Of a stretch of DNA of 64,000 bases, positions 8,807 through 17,439 are shown piece after piece. Position 1 is the first letter of the stretch. Each line of letters begins with the position of its first letter. The stretch lies in contig NZ_CP045725.1 in assembly GCF_009646095.1 (NCBI RefSeq), forward strand, positions 3,100,001 through 3,164,000, in the 5' to 3' direction. Origin of the DNA: Raineyella fluvialis. Its GTDB lineage: Bacteria > Actinomycetota > Actinomycetes > Propionibacteriales > Propionibacteriaceae. The translations under genes and the position numbers were made by a program. A model generated the notes under the pieces. That model was given only the letters and a program-made list of their open reading frames with translations. It had not been told where the DNA came from and did no database searches.

Positions 8807-9640
8807 ATGACGCGTGGACACGAGGGCGAGAAGCGCCCCACGTACGAACGTCAACAGTCTTATGACCGTCAAGAGCTCCAGAACCAGGAATTGTTCCGGA
8901 AGCGGGCCGCGGCATCGTCGGATGCGGTCCGGCAGCAACTCACCGAAGAGATCGTCCTGCAGAATCTTGACCTCTGTGAAGCCTTGGCGCGTCGTTACCT
9001 GAATCGGGGCATCGATCTCGATGACTTGGTACAGGTCGCCCGAGCAGGTCTGGTCTGTGCGGTCCAGCGTTACCGCCCGGGCCCGACGAAGTTCGCGGCG
9101 TTCGCCATTCCCACCATCACCGGTGAGTTGAAGCGACACTTCCGCGATTGCGGGTGGATGGTCCGGCCGCCCCGCCGGCTCCAGGAGCTTCGGGCCCGGG
9201 CAGTGAGGGATCGCGACGAGGCCGAGCAGGAACTCCAGACGAGCGTCAGCACGCAGGTGCTGTCAGAACGAATGGGGGTGGAAGCCCATGAGCTCGACGA
9301 GAGCGAGAACCTGGGCCTCAGCTATCGGCCCTTGTCGCTCGACGCAGCGCCGGCCGGTGCCGACGCGGGCACCATGGCTGACCGACTGGCCTCGGAGGAC
9401 CACGACCTGGAGGCGTTGCCCGAGATCCTGAGCCTGCGCGAGGCCCTCGGGCGACTCGGAGCCAGGGATCGAATGATCCTGCGCTGGCGGTTCGATGACG
9501 GCCTCACCCAGACCCAGATCGGTAAGCGGCTGGGTGTGAGCCAGATGCAGGTGTCCCGGCTGATGTCGCGGTGCCTGGATCGCCTCCGGGACTACCTCGA
9601 GACACCCGAAGGCGTCACCTCCTTGCCGGACGCCGCCTGA
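8807..9640 (+). CDS. SigB/SigF-family RNA polymerase sigma factor
   Basis: 277 aa group-3 sigma factor. Region 2 contains LARRYLNRGIDLDDLVQVAR and YRPGPTKFAAFAIPTITGEL, followed by KRHFRDCGWMVRPPRRLQEL (2.4/3.0), the diagnostic SigF/SigB stretch. Region 4 has an HTH (DGLTQTQIGKRLGVSQMQVS). It should direct polymerase to GTTT-N15-GGGTA promoters, two candidates for which lie in this window. No RsbW-like anti-sigma or RsbV antagonist gene is adjacent. Its own upstream region has a weaker GTTG...GTGTAA at 8721-8746 that could allow autoregulation. ATG 8807 is supported by a GTAGGGATAG upstream. Confidence 0.92.
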   Translation: MTRGHEGEKRPTYERQQSYDRQELQNQELFRKRAAASSDAVRQQLTEEIVLQNLDLCEALARRYLNRGIDLDDLVQVARAGLVCAVQRYRPGPTKFAAFAIPTITGELKRHFRDCGWMVRPPRRLQELRARAVRDRDEAEQELQTSVSTQVLSERMGVEAHELDESENLGLSYRPLSLDAAPAGADAGTMADRLASEDHDLEALPEILSLREALGRLGARDRMILRWRFDDGLTQTQIGKRLGVSQMQVSRLMSRCLDRLRDYLETPEGVTSLPDAA

Positions 9641-9675
9641 GCACCGGGACCGGGCCCGCCAGGCGCGGCTGCGAT

Positions 9676-9706
9676 GCCTCCGACCGCTCAGCGGGCGGTC
9701 GGAGGC
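9676..9706 (+). terminator. Terminator-like hairpin after the sigma factor gene
   Basis: Perfect 12-bp inverted repeat (GCCTCCGACCGC / GCGGTCGGAGGC) with a 7-nt loop, 36 nt past the sigma stop. There is no U-tract, as is usual in high-GC actinobacteria. It separates the sigma gene from the histidine kinase gene. Confidence 0.6.
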
Positions 9707-9798
9707 AGGAGCCGGGTATGATTTGGGCGCCATCCTGCGCAGTCGAACCGGACTGTGCTGAACTTATGGCGAACTCGCTCAGCGAACAGGGAGCCGCC

Positions 9799-12063
9799 AT
9801 GGTGGAGAGCCGAGAGGATGCCCGACGTCGCCGGCCCGTGCCGGCTCCGTCCGGGACACCTGAGGTCGAGGGGGACGTGGACTCGACACGCTCGGCCTTC
9901 CTGGCAGACATCAGCCATGAGCTGCGGACGCCACTGACCCTGGTCATCGCACCGCTGGAGGAGTTGCTCGGCGACGCGGAGCTTCCGAACGGGGCGCGCC
10001 GGACCCTAACCCTGGTCCTCCGCAATGCCCGCCGGATGACCCGCATCGTGGACGCCATGCTCGACTTCAGCAGGATGGAGTCCGGACGGATCAGTCCCGT
10101 CCTCGCCGAACTCGACGTCGCCGCGCTCGTGCGGTCCCTGGCGGAGAGCTTCCAGCCGGTCGTCCGGCAAGCAGGACTCACCTTGGTCACCAGGCTGCCC
10201 GACCTGCCACGTCCCGCCCTGCTGGACCATGACGTGGTCGAACGCATGGTGCTCAACCTGCTCGCCAACGCCGTGAAGTACACGGCGGAGGGCACGATCA
10301 CCGTGGAACTCGCCGACCATGACCAGCGCTTCACCATCACTGTCTCGGACACCGGACCAGGCATCCGTCCCGAGGACCAGGAACGGGTGTTCCGACGCTT
10401 CGAACGGGTAGCGGCTCCGGAAGGTGCCCGCAGCCAGGAGGGCGTCGGCATCGGCCTGCCGATGGTGCGTCAGCTGGCCCTCCTGTTGGGCGGCACCGTC
10501 ACGTTGCACTCGATCCCCGGCACCGGCAGCAGTTTTGTGCTGGACCTGCCGTACCAGGCGACCGTCGAGGTGAACGGCAGCGGACTGGCCGTCAGCCGAC
10601 GGGACCGGACCTCGTTCCTCACTGAGATCGAGTCATGGCCTGGGATGGGGAGCTTCTCCGCGGAGCCGCACGACGAGGTTTCCCTGCGCCGGCCACGACT
10701 GCTGATCGTCGAGGACAGCCCCGACATGGCCAGGTTCCTGGCGTCCACCCTGTCCGACACCTATCAGGTCGACGTCGCCTCCAATGGCCAGGAGGCACTG
10801 GAACGGGTGACCATCAACCGCCCCCAGGCGGTGCTGAGCGACGTGATGATGCCGACCATGGACGGACTCGGCCTGGTGGCGGCCCTCCGCGCCGATCCCG
10901 AGTGGGCGAACATCCCGGTCATCCTCCTGTCCGCCCACGCGGCGGTCGAGGACACGGCCGAAGGGCTCGACCAGGGTGCCGACGACTACCTCGCCAAGCC
11001 GTTCTCCGTCTCCGAGCTGCGCTCGCGGTTGGCCGCCAACATCGAGCGGGCGCAAGCGCGCTCCGCGGACGCCGCTTGGCGCCGGGCCATCGTCGCGTCC
11101 TTGCAGGAGGCACTGATGATCATCGACCCCAGTGGGGTCGTGCTGGAGCTCAACGAGCGCTTCGTCCGTCTGCTCGGGTGGGAAGCCTCGGAGGGCCCGT
11201 TCCGCCCGCCGTACCCGTGGTGGCCCGATCCCGAGACGGACCCCCAGGAGTACGACCGCGTCATCCGGGCGTTCGACGACCTGCTCGACGATCGGCCCGT
11301 GAACGGGGAGTTCCTGCTGCGCCGCCGCGATGGCGCCCCTGTCTGGGTCTCCTGCTGGGCCGCCATGGTGAGTAGGCCGGACAGTGGCAGCGCCATCATC
11401 GCGACGCTGCGCGACATCACCCGCGAACGGGTCGCGCGACGACGCCGCGCCGCGGCGGTGTCGATCGTCGCCGAGATGGGAAGCGCGACGGAGCTGGAGC
11501 AGGTCCTGACCACCGCGGTGACGGGCTTCGCGGTCCTCTTCAACGGCGAACCGACCTTGCGGGTCGTCGCCGCGACGTTAGACACCATCGTCCGCGCCGA
11601 CGGGCCCGTCCCACCCGAAGAGCTGCCGGCCCACGTCCTGCACGCCCTCACCCAGGAGGATGACGACGGGGACAGCCGCCCCGGCGAGCCCGTGCCCGGC
11701 ATCCTGCTGGCCGCCGCCAGCACGCCGGACGTCGCCTGCCGCACCTGGATCCAGTTCCGGTCACCGCGCCCGGTCCCCGGTGACGAACTGATCGTCGGTG
11801 ACCTCCTCGCCCAGGCACTCGACCTGGCCGTCGACCGGATCGTAGCCGCGCAGTCGTACGCCGACCGGCAGGCCCACCTGCAACGCGCGATCGAGAGCCA
11901 CCGTCTCATCGGCCAGGCGATCGGTGTGCTGGTCGAACGGCACCGCATCCTGCCGAACGAAGGATTCGAGCGGCTCCGCACCGCCTCACAGGCACGCAAC
12001 CTCAAACTTCGCGACATCGCGGCCCGGGTGCTGGAGACCGGGCTGGATCCCGAGGTGGCCTGA
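9799..12063 (+). CDS. Hybrid sensor histidine kinase: HisKA-HATPase-REC-PAS-ANTAR
   Basis: 754 aa, no membrane segment, so cytosolic. Order of domains: HisKA with SHELRTPL (His40); HATPase_c with NLLANAVKYT and DTGPGIRPED (about 150-250); a receiver domain with LLIVEDSPDM and phospho-acceptor Asp348 in LSDVMMPTMDG (about 300-415); a PAS domain (about 430-545, ALMIIDPSGVVLELNERFVR); a GAF-like linker region; and a C-terminal ANTAR domain (about 695-754, SHRLIGQAIGVLVERHRI). ANTAR domains bind tandem hairpins in nascent RNA and act as antiterminators. Fusing one to a kinase and receiver would couple phosphorelay to RNA-level control in one chain. The start ATG 9799 has AGGGAG; ATG 9718 is an alternative. 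Confidence 0.88.
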   Translation: MVESREDARRRRPVPAPSGTPEVEGDVDSTRSAFLADISHELRTPLTLVIAPLEELLGDAELPNGARRTLTLVLRNARRMTRIVDAMLDFSRMESGRISPVLAELDVAALVRSLAESFQPVVRQAGLTLVTRLPDLPRPALLDHDVVERMVLNLLANAVKYTAEGTITVELADHDQRFTITVSDTGPGIRPEDQERVFRRFERVAAPEGARSQEGVGIGLPMVRQLALLLGGTVTLHSIPGTGSSFVLDLPYQATVEVNGSGLAVSRRDRTSFLTEIESWPGMGSFSAEPHDEVSLRRPRLLIVEDSPDMARFLASTLSDTYQVDVASNGQEALERVTINRPQAVLSDVMMPTMDGLGLVAALRADPEWANIPVILLSAHAAVEDTAEGLDQGADDYLAKPFSVSELRSRLAANIERAQARSADAAWRRAIVASLQEALMIIDPSGVVLELNERFVRLLGWEASEGPFRPPYPWWPDPETDPQEYDRVIRAFDDLLDDRPVNGEFLLRRRDGAPVWVSCWAAMVSRPDSGSAIIATLRDITRERVARRRRAAAVSIVAEMGSATELEQVLTTAVTGFAVLFNGEPTLRVVAATLDTIVRADGPVPPEELPAHVLHALTQEDDDGDSRPGEPVPGILLAAASTPDVACRTWIQFRSPRPVPGDELIVGDLLAQALDLAVDRIVAAQSYADRQAHLQRAIESHRLIGQAIGVLVERHRILPNEGFERLRTASQARNLKLRDIAARVLETGLDPEVA

Positions 12064-12089
12064 GCCGGCCCCGTACGGACCTCGGGGTG

Positions 12090-12110
12090 GTTTGTCCCAG
12101 GCGCTGGGTA
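12090..12110 (+). promoter_or_regulatory. Weak SigB-type promoter candidate before the SDR gene
   Basis: GTTT at 12090-12093 and GGGTA at 12106-12110, with only 12 nt between them, shorter than at the csbD site. The GGGTA is 10 nt before ATG 12121 and no Shine-Dalgarno is present, so a nearly leaderless transcript would result. The spacing makes this a tentative call. Confidence 0.3.
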
Positions 12111-12120
12111 AGTCACCGAC

Positions 12121-13020
12121 ATGGACACCCCTATGCAACCCCCCAAGGCCGGCACCGACCGACAACCCACCATTCCGCCGCAGGAGCAGAATCCACCGGG
12201 ACAGACCGACGAACTGAATCCTCGCCCTGACCACGGGGAGGAGACGTACGTCGGCTCGGGGAAGCTGACCGGGCTGCGGGCCCTCGTGACCGGCGGTGAC
12301 TCGGGCATCGGACGAGCGGTGGCCATAGCGTACGCGCGGGAGGGGGCCGATGTGGCCATCAGCCATCTCGACTCCGAACAGTCCGACGCCGACGAGACGC
12401 TGCGCTGGATCGACCAGGCCGGCCGGCGAGGTGTCTCGATCCCCGCGGACCTGCGCGGTGCCGAGGCGTGCGCGCAGACCGTGGAGCGGACCGTCCAGGA
12501 GCTCGGCGGCCTGGACATCCTGGTGAACAACGCAGCATTCCAGTACGCCCGCGGGGGCGAAGGTGAGCTCGAGGGCATCGACCCGGAGACGGTGGAACGC
12601 ATCTTCCGGACGAACCTGGATGCCCTCCTCTGGTTGACCCAGGCGGCCCTGCCCCATCTGGGCGAGGGCTCCAGCGTGATCAACACCAGCTCAATCCAGG
12701 CATACAAGCCCTCACCTTCCCTGCTCGCCTACGCCGCCACCAAGGCCGCCATCAACAACCTGACCGCGAACCTTGCCCAACAGCTGGGACCCCGCGGGAT
12801 CAGGGTGAACGCGGTGGCCCCCGGCCCGATCTGGACCCCACTGAACCCGGCGACTCGTAACGCGGAAGAGATGGAAACGTTCGGTGAGAACACGCCTTTG
12901 GGCCGGGTCGGGCAACCGGCTGAGGTGGCACCGGCGTTCGTCTTCCTCGCCTCACCACGCGACGCGAGCTTCGTCTCCGGCACCGTCCTCGGCGTCACCG
13001 GCGGCAAGCCGACCATGTGA
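12121..13020 (+). CDS. SDR-family oxidoreductase (general stress protein 39/YhxC type)
   Basis: 299 aa classical-type short-chain dehydrogenase with a roughly 50-residue Pro/Gln-rich N-terminal extension (QPTIPPQEQNPPGQ), typical of the YhxC/YdaD group of SigB-dependent SDRs. Cofactor motif TGGDSGIGRAVAIAYAREGA, NNAA, active-site Ser in INTSSIQAYKPSP and catalytic YAATKAAI are all present. A PG motif (NAVAPGPIWTPL) follows. Substrate unknown. It probably belongs to the stress island, being flanked by the hybrid kinase and a stress-type membrane peptide. An ATG at 12133 is an alternative start. Confidence 0.9.
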   Translation: MDTPMQPPKAGTDRQPTIPPQEQNPPGQTDELNPRPDHGEETYVGSGKLTGLRALVTGGDSGIGRAVAIAYAREGADVAISHLDSEQSDADETLRWIDQAGRRGVSIPADLRGAEACAQTVERTVQELGGLDILVNNAAFQYARGGEGELEGIDPETVERIFRTNLDALLWLTQAALPHLGEGSSVINTSSIQAYKPSPSLLAYAATKAAINNLTANLAQQLGPRGIRVNAVAPGPIWTPLNPATRNAEEMETFGENTPLGRVGQPAEVAPAFVFLASPRDASFVSGTVLGVTGGKPTM

Positions 13021-13053
13021 GGAGGACGACTCCGGCACGACTTCGCGACAGGA

Positions 13054-13111
13054 CAGCACGGAGCCGGGGTCCCGGGCAGGTGGAGCTGCTCGGGACCCCG
13101 GCTGCGTGCTG
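13054..13111. terminator. Bidirectional terminator between convergent genes
   Basis: Long hairpin: CAGCACG pairs with CGTGCTG, then one G-G mismatch, then a perfect 13-bp stem AGCCGGGGTCCCG / CGGGACCCCGGCT around a 16-nt loop. It lies between the SDR gene (+) and the DUF6458-like gene (-) and could stop both. Confidence 0.75.
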
Positions 13112-13127
13112 TGCCGAACGGGGTGGT

Positions 13128-13340
13128 TCAGAGGGTGTCGTTACGGTCGTCGCGCACGACCCGATGGCTGGTGTGGGTGGCCTGGGCGTTGGAGATGAGG
13201 CCGAGGATCACGGCCAGGACTCCTGCGCCCATGCAGATATAGCCGATCACGGTGAGGTTGACTCCCGGCACGGCGTTCTTGACGGCGAAAGAGAGGATCG
13301 CGCCGATCACGAGCAGGCCGATCCCGGTTCCGATGGTCAT
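13128..13340 (-). CDS. DUF6458-like small membrane protein
   Basis: 70 aa. Two hydrophobic helices: IGTGIGLLVIGAILSFAVKN and LTVIGYICMGAGVLAVILG, joined by a short loop, then a His/Arg/Asp tail. This is the layout of DUF6458 proteins, which are widespread in actinobacteria and of unknown function. ATG 13340 is preceded by GGAGACAGTG; an adjoining in-frame GTG at 13343 is less well spaced. The 247-nt stretch upstream to 13587 contains no other gene that I can support. Confidence 0.72.
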   Translation of the reverse strand: MTIGTGIGLLVIGAILSFAVKNAVPGVNLTVIGYICMGAGVLAVILGLISNAQATHTSHRVVRDDRNDTL

Positions 13341-13587
13341 CACTGTCTCCTCTACGGCGCCCGTACTACCGGGCGCTGATTTGTCTCGGTCGATGCTGCC
13401 GATCAGGCGGGGGTCTCGATCAGAGACGGACTCGCCGTGATCGAATTACCCAGCCTCGTCGCGGAGAAACACCCGACCTCCCACCGAGTGGAGGGAACGA
13501 GAAATGGCCGCGGGAGTCTGCCCCGAGCCGATCCTTCGCGTTATTGTGACGAGGGCAACGACATCCCCCAGCATGAGGAGCATTCCA

Positions 13588-14013
13588 ATGGCGAAGTCCA
13601 CGGTCAGCACGGCCACCACGCATTGGGAAGGCAATCTTTTCGACGGCAAGGGACAGACGACCCTGGCCACCTCGGGTGTGGCCACCTTCGACGTGAACTG
13701 GGCCAAGCGCGCCGAAGCCGGTCAGGGCACCACCAACCCCGAAGAACTCCTGGCCGCCGCACTGGCCACCTGCTACAGCATGGCGCTCAGCAACGCACTG
13801 GCCCAGGAGGGCCATGACCCGTCCACTCTGGACACGGAGGCAGCGGTGACCTTCGTCCCCGGCGAGGGTGTCACCGGCGCCACCATCACCGTCCGGGGAG
13901 ACGTACCCGGCCTCAGCGCCGAGGACTTCCGCGCCAAGGCCGAATGGGCGAAGGACAACTGCCCGGTCTCCCAGGCCCTGAGGGCGGTTCCCAAGGAACT
14001 GCGGGTCGCCTGA
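13588..14013 (+). CDS. OsmC-family peroxiredoxin-like protein
   Basis: 141 aa OsmC/Ohr-fold protein that reduces organic hydroperoxides using two cysteines. The first catalytic Cys lies in LLAAALATCYSMALSNAL and the second in KDNCPVSQAL, with the typical TNPEELLAAA motif. ATG 13588 has AGGAG 9 nt upstream. An in-frame GTG-type extension to 13504 is not conserved in composition. OsmC is a known general-stress gene, consistent with the surrounding SigB-type island. Confidence 0.9.
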   Translation: MAKSTVSTATTHWEGNLFDGKGQTTLATSGVATFDVNWAKRAEAGQGTTNPEELLAAALATCYSMALSNALAQEGHDPSTLDTEAAVTFVPGEGVTGATITVRGDVPGLSAEDFRAKAEWAKDNCPVSQALRAVPKELRVA

Positions 14014-14033
14014 CAGTAGTCGGCGAGTCCGAC

Positions 14034-14067
14034 GCAGCGGTCGCCCTTGCTGAAGGGCGGCCGCTGT
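14034..14067 (+). terminator. Terminator hairpin after osmC-like gene
   Basis: CAGCGGTCGCCCTT pairs with AAGGGCGGCCGCTG (14 bp, one G-T wobble) around a 4-nt loop, followed by a pyrimidine-rich TTCTTCCCCC tail. Confidence 0.7.
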
Positions 14068-14183
14068 TCTTCCCCCGGCGCTGCGGAGCTTCCTGGCACC
14101 ACGCAGGTGTGACGACCACCGAGGTCGGTGGTCAGGTCTAACGTTGGGCGCGGCCCACAAGCTCACCAGGATGGAGCACCCAG

Positions 14184-15052
14184 ATGACCACAGGGACGTC
14201 ACCGCAGACCATGCCCGCGGCTTTCGTCGGTCATGGCACCCCGATGAACGCACTCGAGGTCAACCGCTACAGCGGAGCGTGGCGAGAATTCGGTCGGTCG
14301 GTGCCCCGTCCCCGCGCGATCCTGGTGATCTCGGCGCATTGGTACATCCAGGCCACGGCGGTGACGGCGATGCGCAAGCCCCGGACGATCCACGACTTCT
14401 TCGGCTTTCCGCAACGACTGTTCGACGTGGAGTACCCCGCCCCCGGCATGCCGGAACTGGCCACGGAAGTCGCCGATGCGGTGCATCCGATGTGGGTGGG
14501 CGCTGATCGGGACTCCTGGGGGATCGACCACGGCGCCTGGTCGGTGCTCGTGCATGCCTTCCCCGACGCCGACATCCCCGTCGTCCAGCTCAGTGTGAAC
14601 GCGGGGAAGCCACTGGACTACCACGTCGAACTGGGCGCCAGGTTGGCATCGCTACGTGAGCGCGGCGTCCTCGTACTGGCCAGTGGGAACGTCGTCCACA
14701 ATCTGCGTGCGGTGGACTGGAAGCAGCCCGATCTCGGTTTCGACTGGGCACGTCGTTTCAACGAGGACGCGAAGGCCCTTCTCCGGTCGGACGCGTCCCG
14801 GCTGGCTGGGCTGGTGGATCACCACGACTACGCCGCGGCGGTCCCCACCCCCGATCACTTCCTGCCTCTGCTCTACCTGGGGGCCTGGCGGGAGCTGCGG
14901 GAACGTCGCCGGAGGTCCTCGTCGACGGCTACACGTACGGGTCGCTCTCGATGACCGCGTACACGCTGGGCCTGTCCTGCGAGGTCGACCCGCAACTGCC
15001 CGGGGAGGCGGCCTACGACGGCGACGCGCCGGCAGACGGCACGAACCTCTGA
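14184..15052 (+). CDS. DODA-type extradiol ring-cleavage dioxygenase (YgiD-like), frameshifted
   Basis: Class III extradiol dioxygenase family. FVGHGTPMNALEVN gives a first metal-binding His, LVISAHWYIQ a second, and IDHGAWSVLVHAFPDADIPV follows. The annotated C-terminus breaks at about residue 232. The conserved ending (VLVDGYTYGSLSMTAYTLGL) is in another frame, and one additional G in the run at 14879-14883 restores a 289-aa protein ending at 15052. Homologues act on DOPA or related catechols; the physiological substrate here is unknown. A possible role in oxidative stress is an inference from position. Confidence 0.82.
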
Positions 15053-15088
15053 GCCGCGCGATCGTCTGTGCGGGGGGATGATAGGGCC

Positions 15089-15613
15089 ATGTCCCTCGCC
15101 GTCTGCCTGCTCTTCGACCGGGAGGGTGACCACGCCATCCGCGAGATCTGGACCCGGCTGGAGGACGAGGGAATCCCCACGCTCCTCACCCACACCCACG
15201 GGCGCCACCGTCCGCACCTGTCGTACGCGGTCGCGGTGCGGTGGGACCTCATCCGGATCCGCGAGCAGGTCGAGCCGTTGCCTGATGCCGGTCCCTTCCC
15301 GCTCGAGTTCCACGGCATGCTCGCCTTCTCCCGGGGGAGGGCGGCACTCGCCGCCTCGGTGAGCGCCGCCGTCGCGCTGCGGCAGGAATCGGTCTCGACG
15401 TCGGTGTCCGCCGCCGGCGCCGAGCTGCACCGGCACTACGCGCCGGGTCGATGGATACCGCACGTGTCGCTGGCGACGCGGGCGAAGGAGTCCCAGTTGC
15501 CGCTGGTCGCCCGGGCCGTGTCCGACGCGTTGCCCCTGACGGTCCAGGTGGTCCGAGCGGCCTTGATCGACAGTTCCACGGGAGACATCTGGGGGTTGGA
15601 CACGATTCCCTGA
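15089..15613 (+). CDS. 2H phosphoesterase-superfamily (2'-5' RNA ligase-like) protein
   Basis: 174 aa with two HxS motifs, RPHLSY near residue 39 and IPHVSL near residue 127, the duplicated catalytic histidine pairs of the 2H fold. These enzymes act on cyclic phosphodiesters or 2'-5' linkages; the actual substrate is unknown. ATG 15089 follows GGGGGGATGATAGGG; an in-frame GTG at 15068 is less likely. A second, unrelated-looking 2H protein is at 28350-29018. Confidence 0.75.
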   Translation: MSLAVCLLFDREGDHAIREIWTRLEDEGIPTLLTHTHGRHRPHLSYAVAVRWDLIRIREQVEPLPDAGPFPLEFHGMLAFSRGRAALAASVSAAVALRQESVSTSVSAAGAELHRHYAPGRWIPHVSLATRAKESQLPLVARAVSDALPLTVQVVRAALIDSSTGDIWGLDTIP

Positions 15614-15651
15614 GTGTCAGGTGAATCACTCGCGTACGGCCCTGCCGCGCC

Positions 15652-15657
15652 GTAGCG
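15652..15657 (+). promoter_or_regulatory. -10 element candidate for the PGRP amidase gene
   Basis: TAGCGT, a TANNNT-type -10 of the kind seen at several genes here. It lies 37 nt before the ATG at 15694, with a GGGGGAG Shine-Dalgarno in between. I see no convincing -35. Confidence 0.35.
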
Positions 15658-15693
15658 TTTCCCCGTCGCGTCACATCGTCGGGGGAGTGCAGC

Positions 15694-17358
15694 ATGTCAC
15701 GGATCACCAGGGCCGCACGCCGGATCGTCGCTGCCGTCGTCGTCGCCGTTGTAGCTGCTGCCGCGGCGGGGGTCGCGCCGGCCAGGGCAAATCCGGCCCC
15801 GCGTTCCCAGCAGGACACCCGGTCCGTGGGCCAGGGCCCGGTGGCGCTCGGGTTCCCCATCCAGTACTTCGGTGTCATCGCCGACCTGGTCCCCGGCGCC
15901 GTCCCGCGTGACGACGGTCCCGCCCCCTACGGCGAGGCGCGCTTCCGGGTGGGCGGTAAGTGGACCGACTGGCAACCGCTGGAGCAGGACGGGGCCCAGG
16001 CCGCGGGTCACTTCACCGGAGCCCTCGTCGACGTCGCCGAGGCTGACGCCTATCAGGTCCGCAACCTTCCGTCCTGGGGCACCGGGTGGCGTGCTGCCGC
16101 GATCAACACAGCCCGTGGCGTGCCCGAAGGGTTGTTGCCGCGAGCCTCGGCGGCCTCGACGGCCTCCTGCCGGTCCCGTGCCGACTGGGGCGCCGACGAG
16201 AGCATCAGCGGCTGGTCCCATGGCGATGTCCAGGCCTTCTCGCCCGCCCAGGTCCTCACCGTCCACCACACGGCCGGGTCCAACGACCCGAACCAGGACT
16301 ACGCCGCGACCGTACGAGCCATCTACGTCTACCACGTGCAGTCGAACAAGTGGTCCGACATCGGCTACCAGTACCTGATCGACGGCAAGGGCGTGGTGTA
16401 CGAGGGGCGCAACTCCGGGCACACCAGCCTCTCCTGCCTGACCCAGGGCGGCGACGGCCACGACTTCGCCCACCAGACCAGCACCGACCAGATCGTCACC
16501 GGCGCGCATGTCGCCAACTACAACTCCGGCAACGTCGGCATCGCTCTGATGGGTTGCTTCGAGAACAGCAGCGCCTGCTCCGGTGACACAAACCCTCCCG
16601 CGCCCGCGGTGGACAGCCTCGAATCCCAGATCGCCGCACTGTCGGTCCGCCACGGCCTCACGCCCACGGGGACGACGCACTACGTGAACCCCGTCTCGTC
16701 AGCGACCAAGGACATCGCCACCGTGTCCGGCCACCGTGACTGGGACGCAACCGCCTGCCCCGGCGGCAACCTCTATGGGCAGCTGCCGACCATCCGCTCG
16801 ACCGCGGCGGCCCGGATGGGCGCGCCCGGAGCCACCACGCCGGACGCGCCCGGGGGCTTCAGCGCCATCGGCGCCGCGGCCACGGTGACGCTCAATTGGT
16901 CCCCGCCCGCTGACGGCGGATCACCGATCACCGGATACCAGGCCTTCCGCGGCGCCGGCCCCGACGTGTCTGCGGCGAGCACGCTCGTCTATTCGGGGGC
17001 AGCCACCTCTGCGTCGGACCGACCGCCGGGCGGAACGTACTACTACGCCGTACGTGCCTGTAACGCCGTCGGATGCGGCCCCCTCACCGTGGCCGGGCCC
17101 GTGTCCGTGACCGTCGCCACGATCACCAGCGCGACGTGCACGGCCACAAAATGCTCCTTCGCCGGGACGGGCGCCGGCACGCTGCAGTGGAGCTTCGGCA
17201 GCACGGCAAGCCCCGCGACCGCCACGGGCAGTCCGGTCACCACGTCCTACTCCACGTCGGGCACCTACACGGTCCGGCTCACCGACGGAAACCAGACCAG
17301 TGCCACCCGTACCGTCGTCTGCAGCAAGGTCCGTAAGGGGATCAGCTGCAAAGTCTGA
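15694..17358 (+). CDS. Secreted PGRP-type N-acetylmuramoyl-L-alanine amidase
   Basis: 554 aa. Signal peptide at 1-33 (RRIVAAVVVAVVAAAAAGVA, ending AxA). PGRP/Amidase_2 domain about 165-375, with zinc ligands visible as LTVHHTAGS, VSGHRDW and DATACPGG, and a central SDIGYQYLIDGKGVVYEGRN motif. An FN3 domain follows (about 385-470, TLNWSPPADGGSPITGYQAF), then a C-terminal PKD/Ig-like segment with two cysteine pairs. It cleaves the bond between MurNAc and the stem peptide outside the cell. ATG 15694 follows GGGGGAG. It is single-gene, with a strong terminator after it. Confidence 0.9.
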   Translation: MSRITRAARRIVAAVVVAVVAAAAAGVAPARANPAPRSQQDTRSVGQGPVALGFPIQYFGVIADLVPGAVPRDDGPAPYGEARFRVGGKWTDWQPLEQDGAQAAGHFTGALVDVAEADAYQVRNLPSWGTGWRAAAINTARGVPEGLLPRASAASTASCRSRADWGADESISGWSHGDVQAFSPAQVLTVHHTAGSNDPNQDYAATVRAIYVYHVQSNKWSDIGYQYLIDGKGVVYEGRNSGHTSLSCLTQGGDGHDFAHQTSTDQIVTGAHVANYNSGNVGIALMGCFENSSACSGDTNPPAPAVDSLESQIAALSVRHGLTPTGTTHYVNPVSSATKDIATVSGHRDWDATACPGGNLYGQLPTIRSTAAARMGAPGATTPDAPGGFSAIGAAATVTLNWSPPADGGSPITGYQAFRGAGPDVSAASTLVYSGAATSASDRPPGGTYYYAVRACNAVGCGPLTVAGPVSVTVATITSATCTATKCSFAGTGAGTLQWSFGSTASPATATGSPVTTSYSTSGTYTVRLTDGNQTSATRTVVCSKVRKGISCKV

Positions 17359-17393
17359 CCACACCTATCGTTCGGGTGCGATTCCCGGTCACT

Positions 17394-17430
17394 GAGCGCC
17401 ACGTCGACCGAAGCGGTCGGCGTGGCGCTC
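17394..17430. terminator. Bidirectional terminator
   Basis: 17-bp stem GAGCGCCACGTCGACCG / CGGTCGGCGTGGCGCTC (one G-T wobble) with a 3-nt loop. It lies between the convergent amidase gene and the HlyD adaptor gene. Confidence 0.8.
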
Positions 17431-17439
17431 TGCCGCGTC

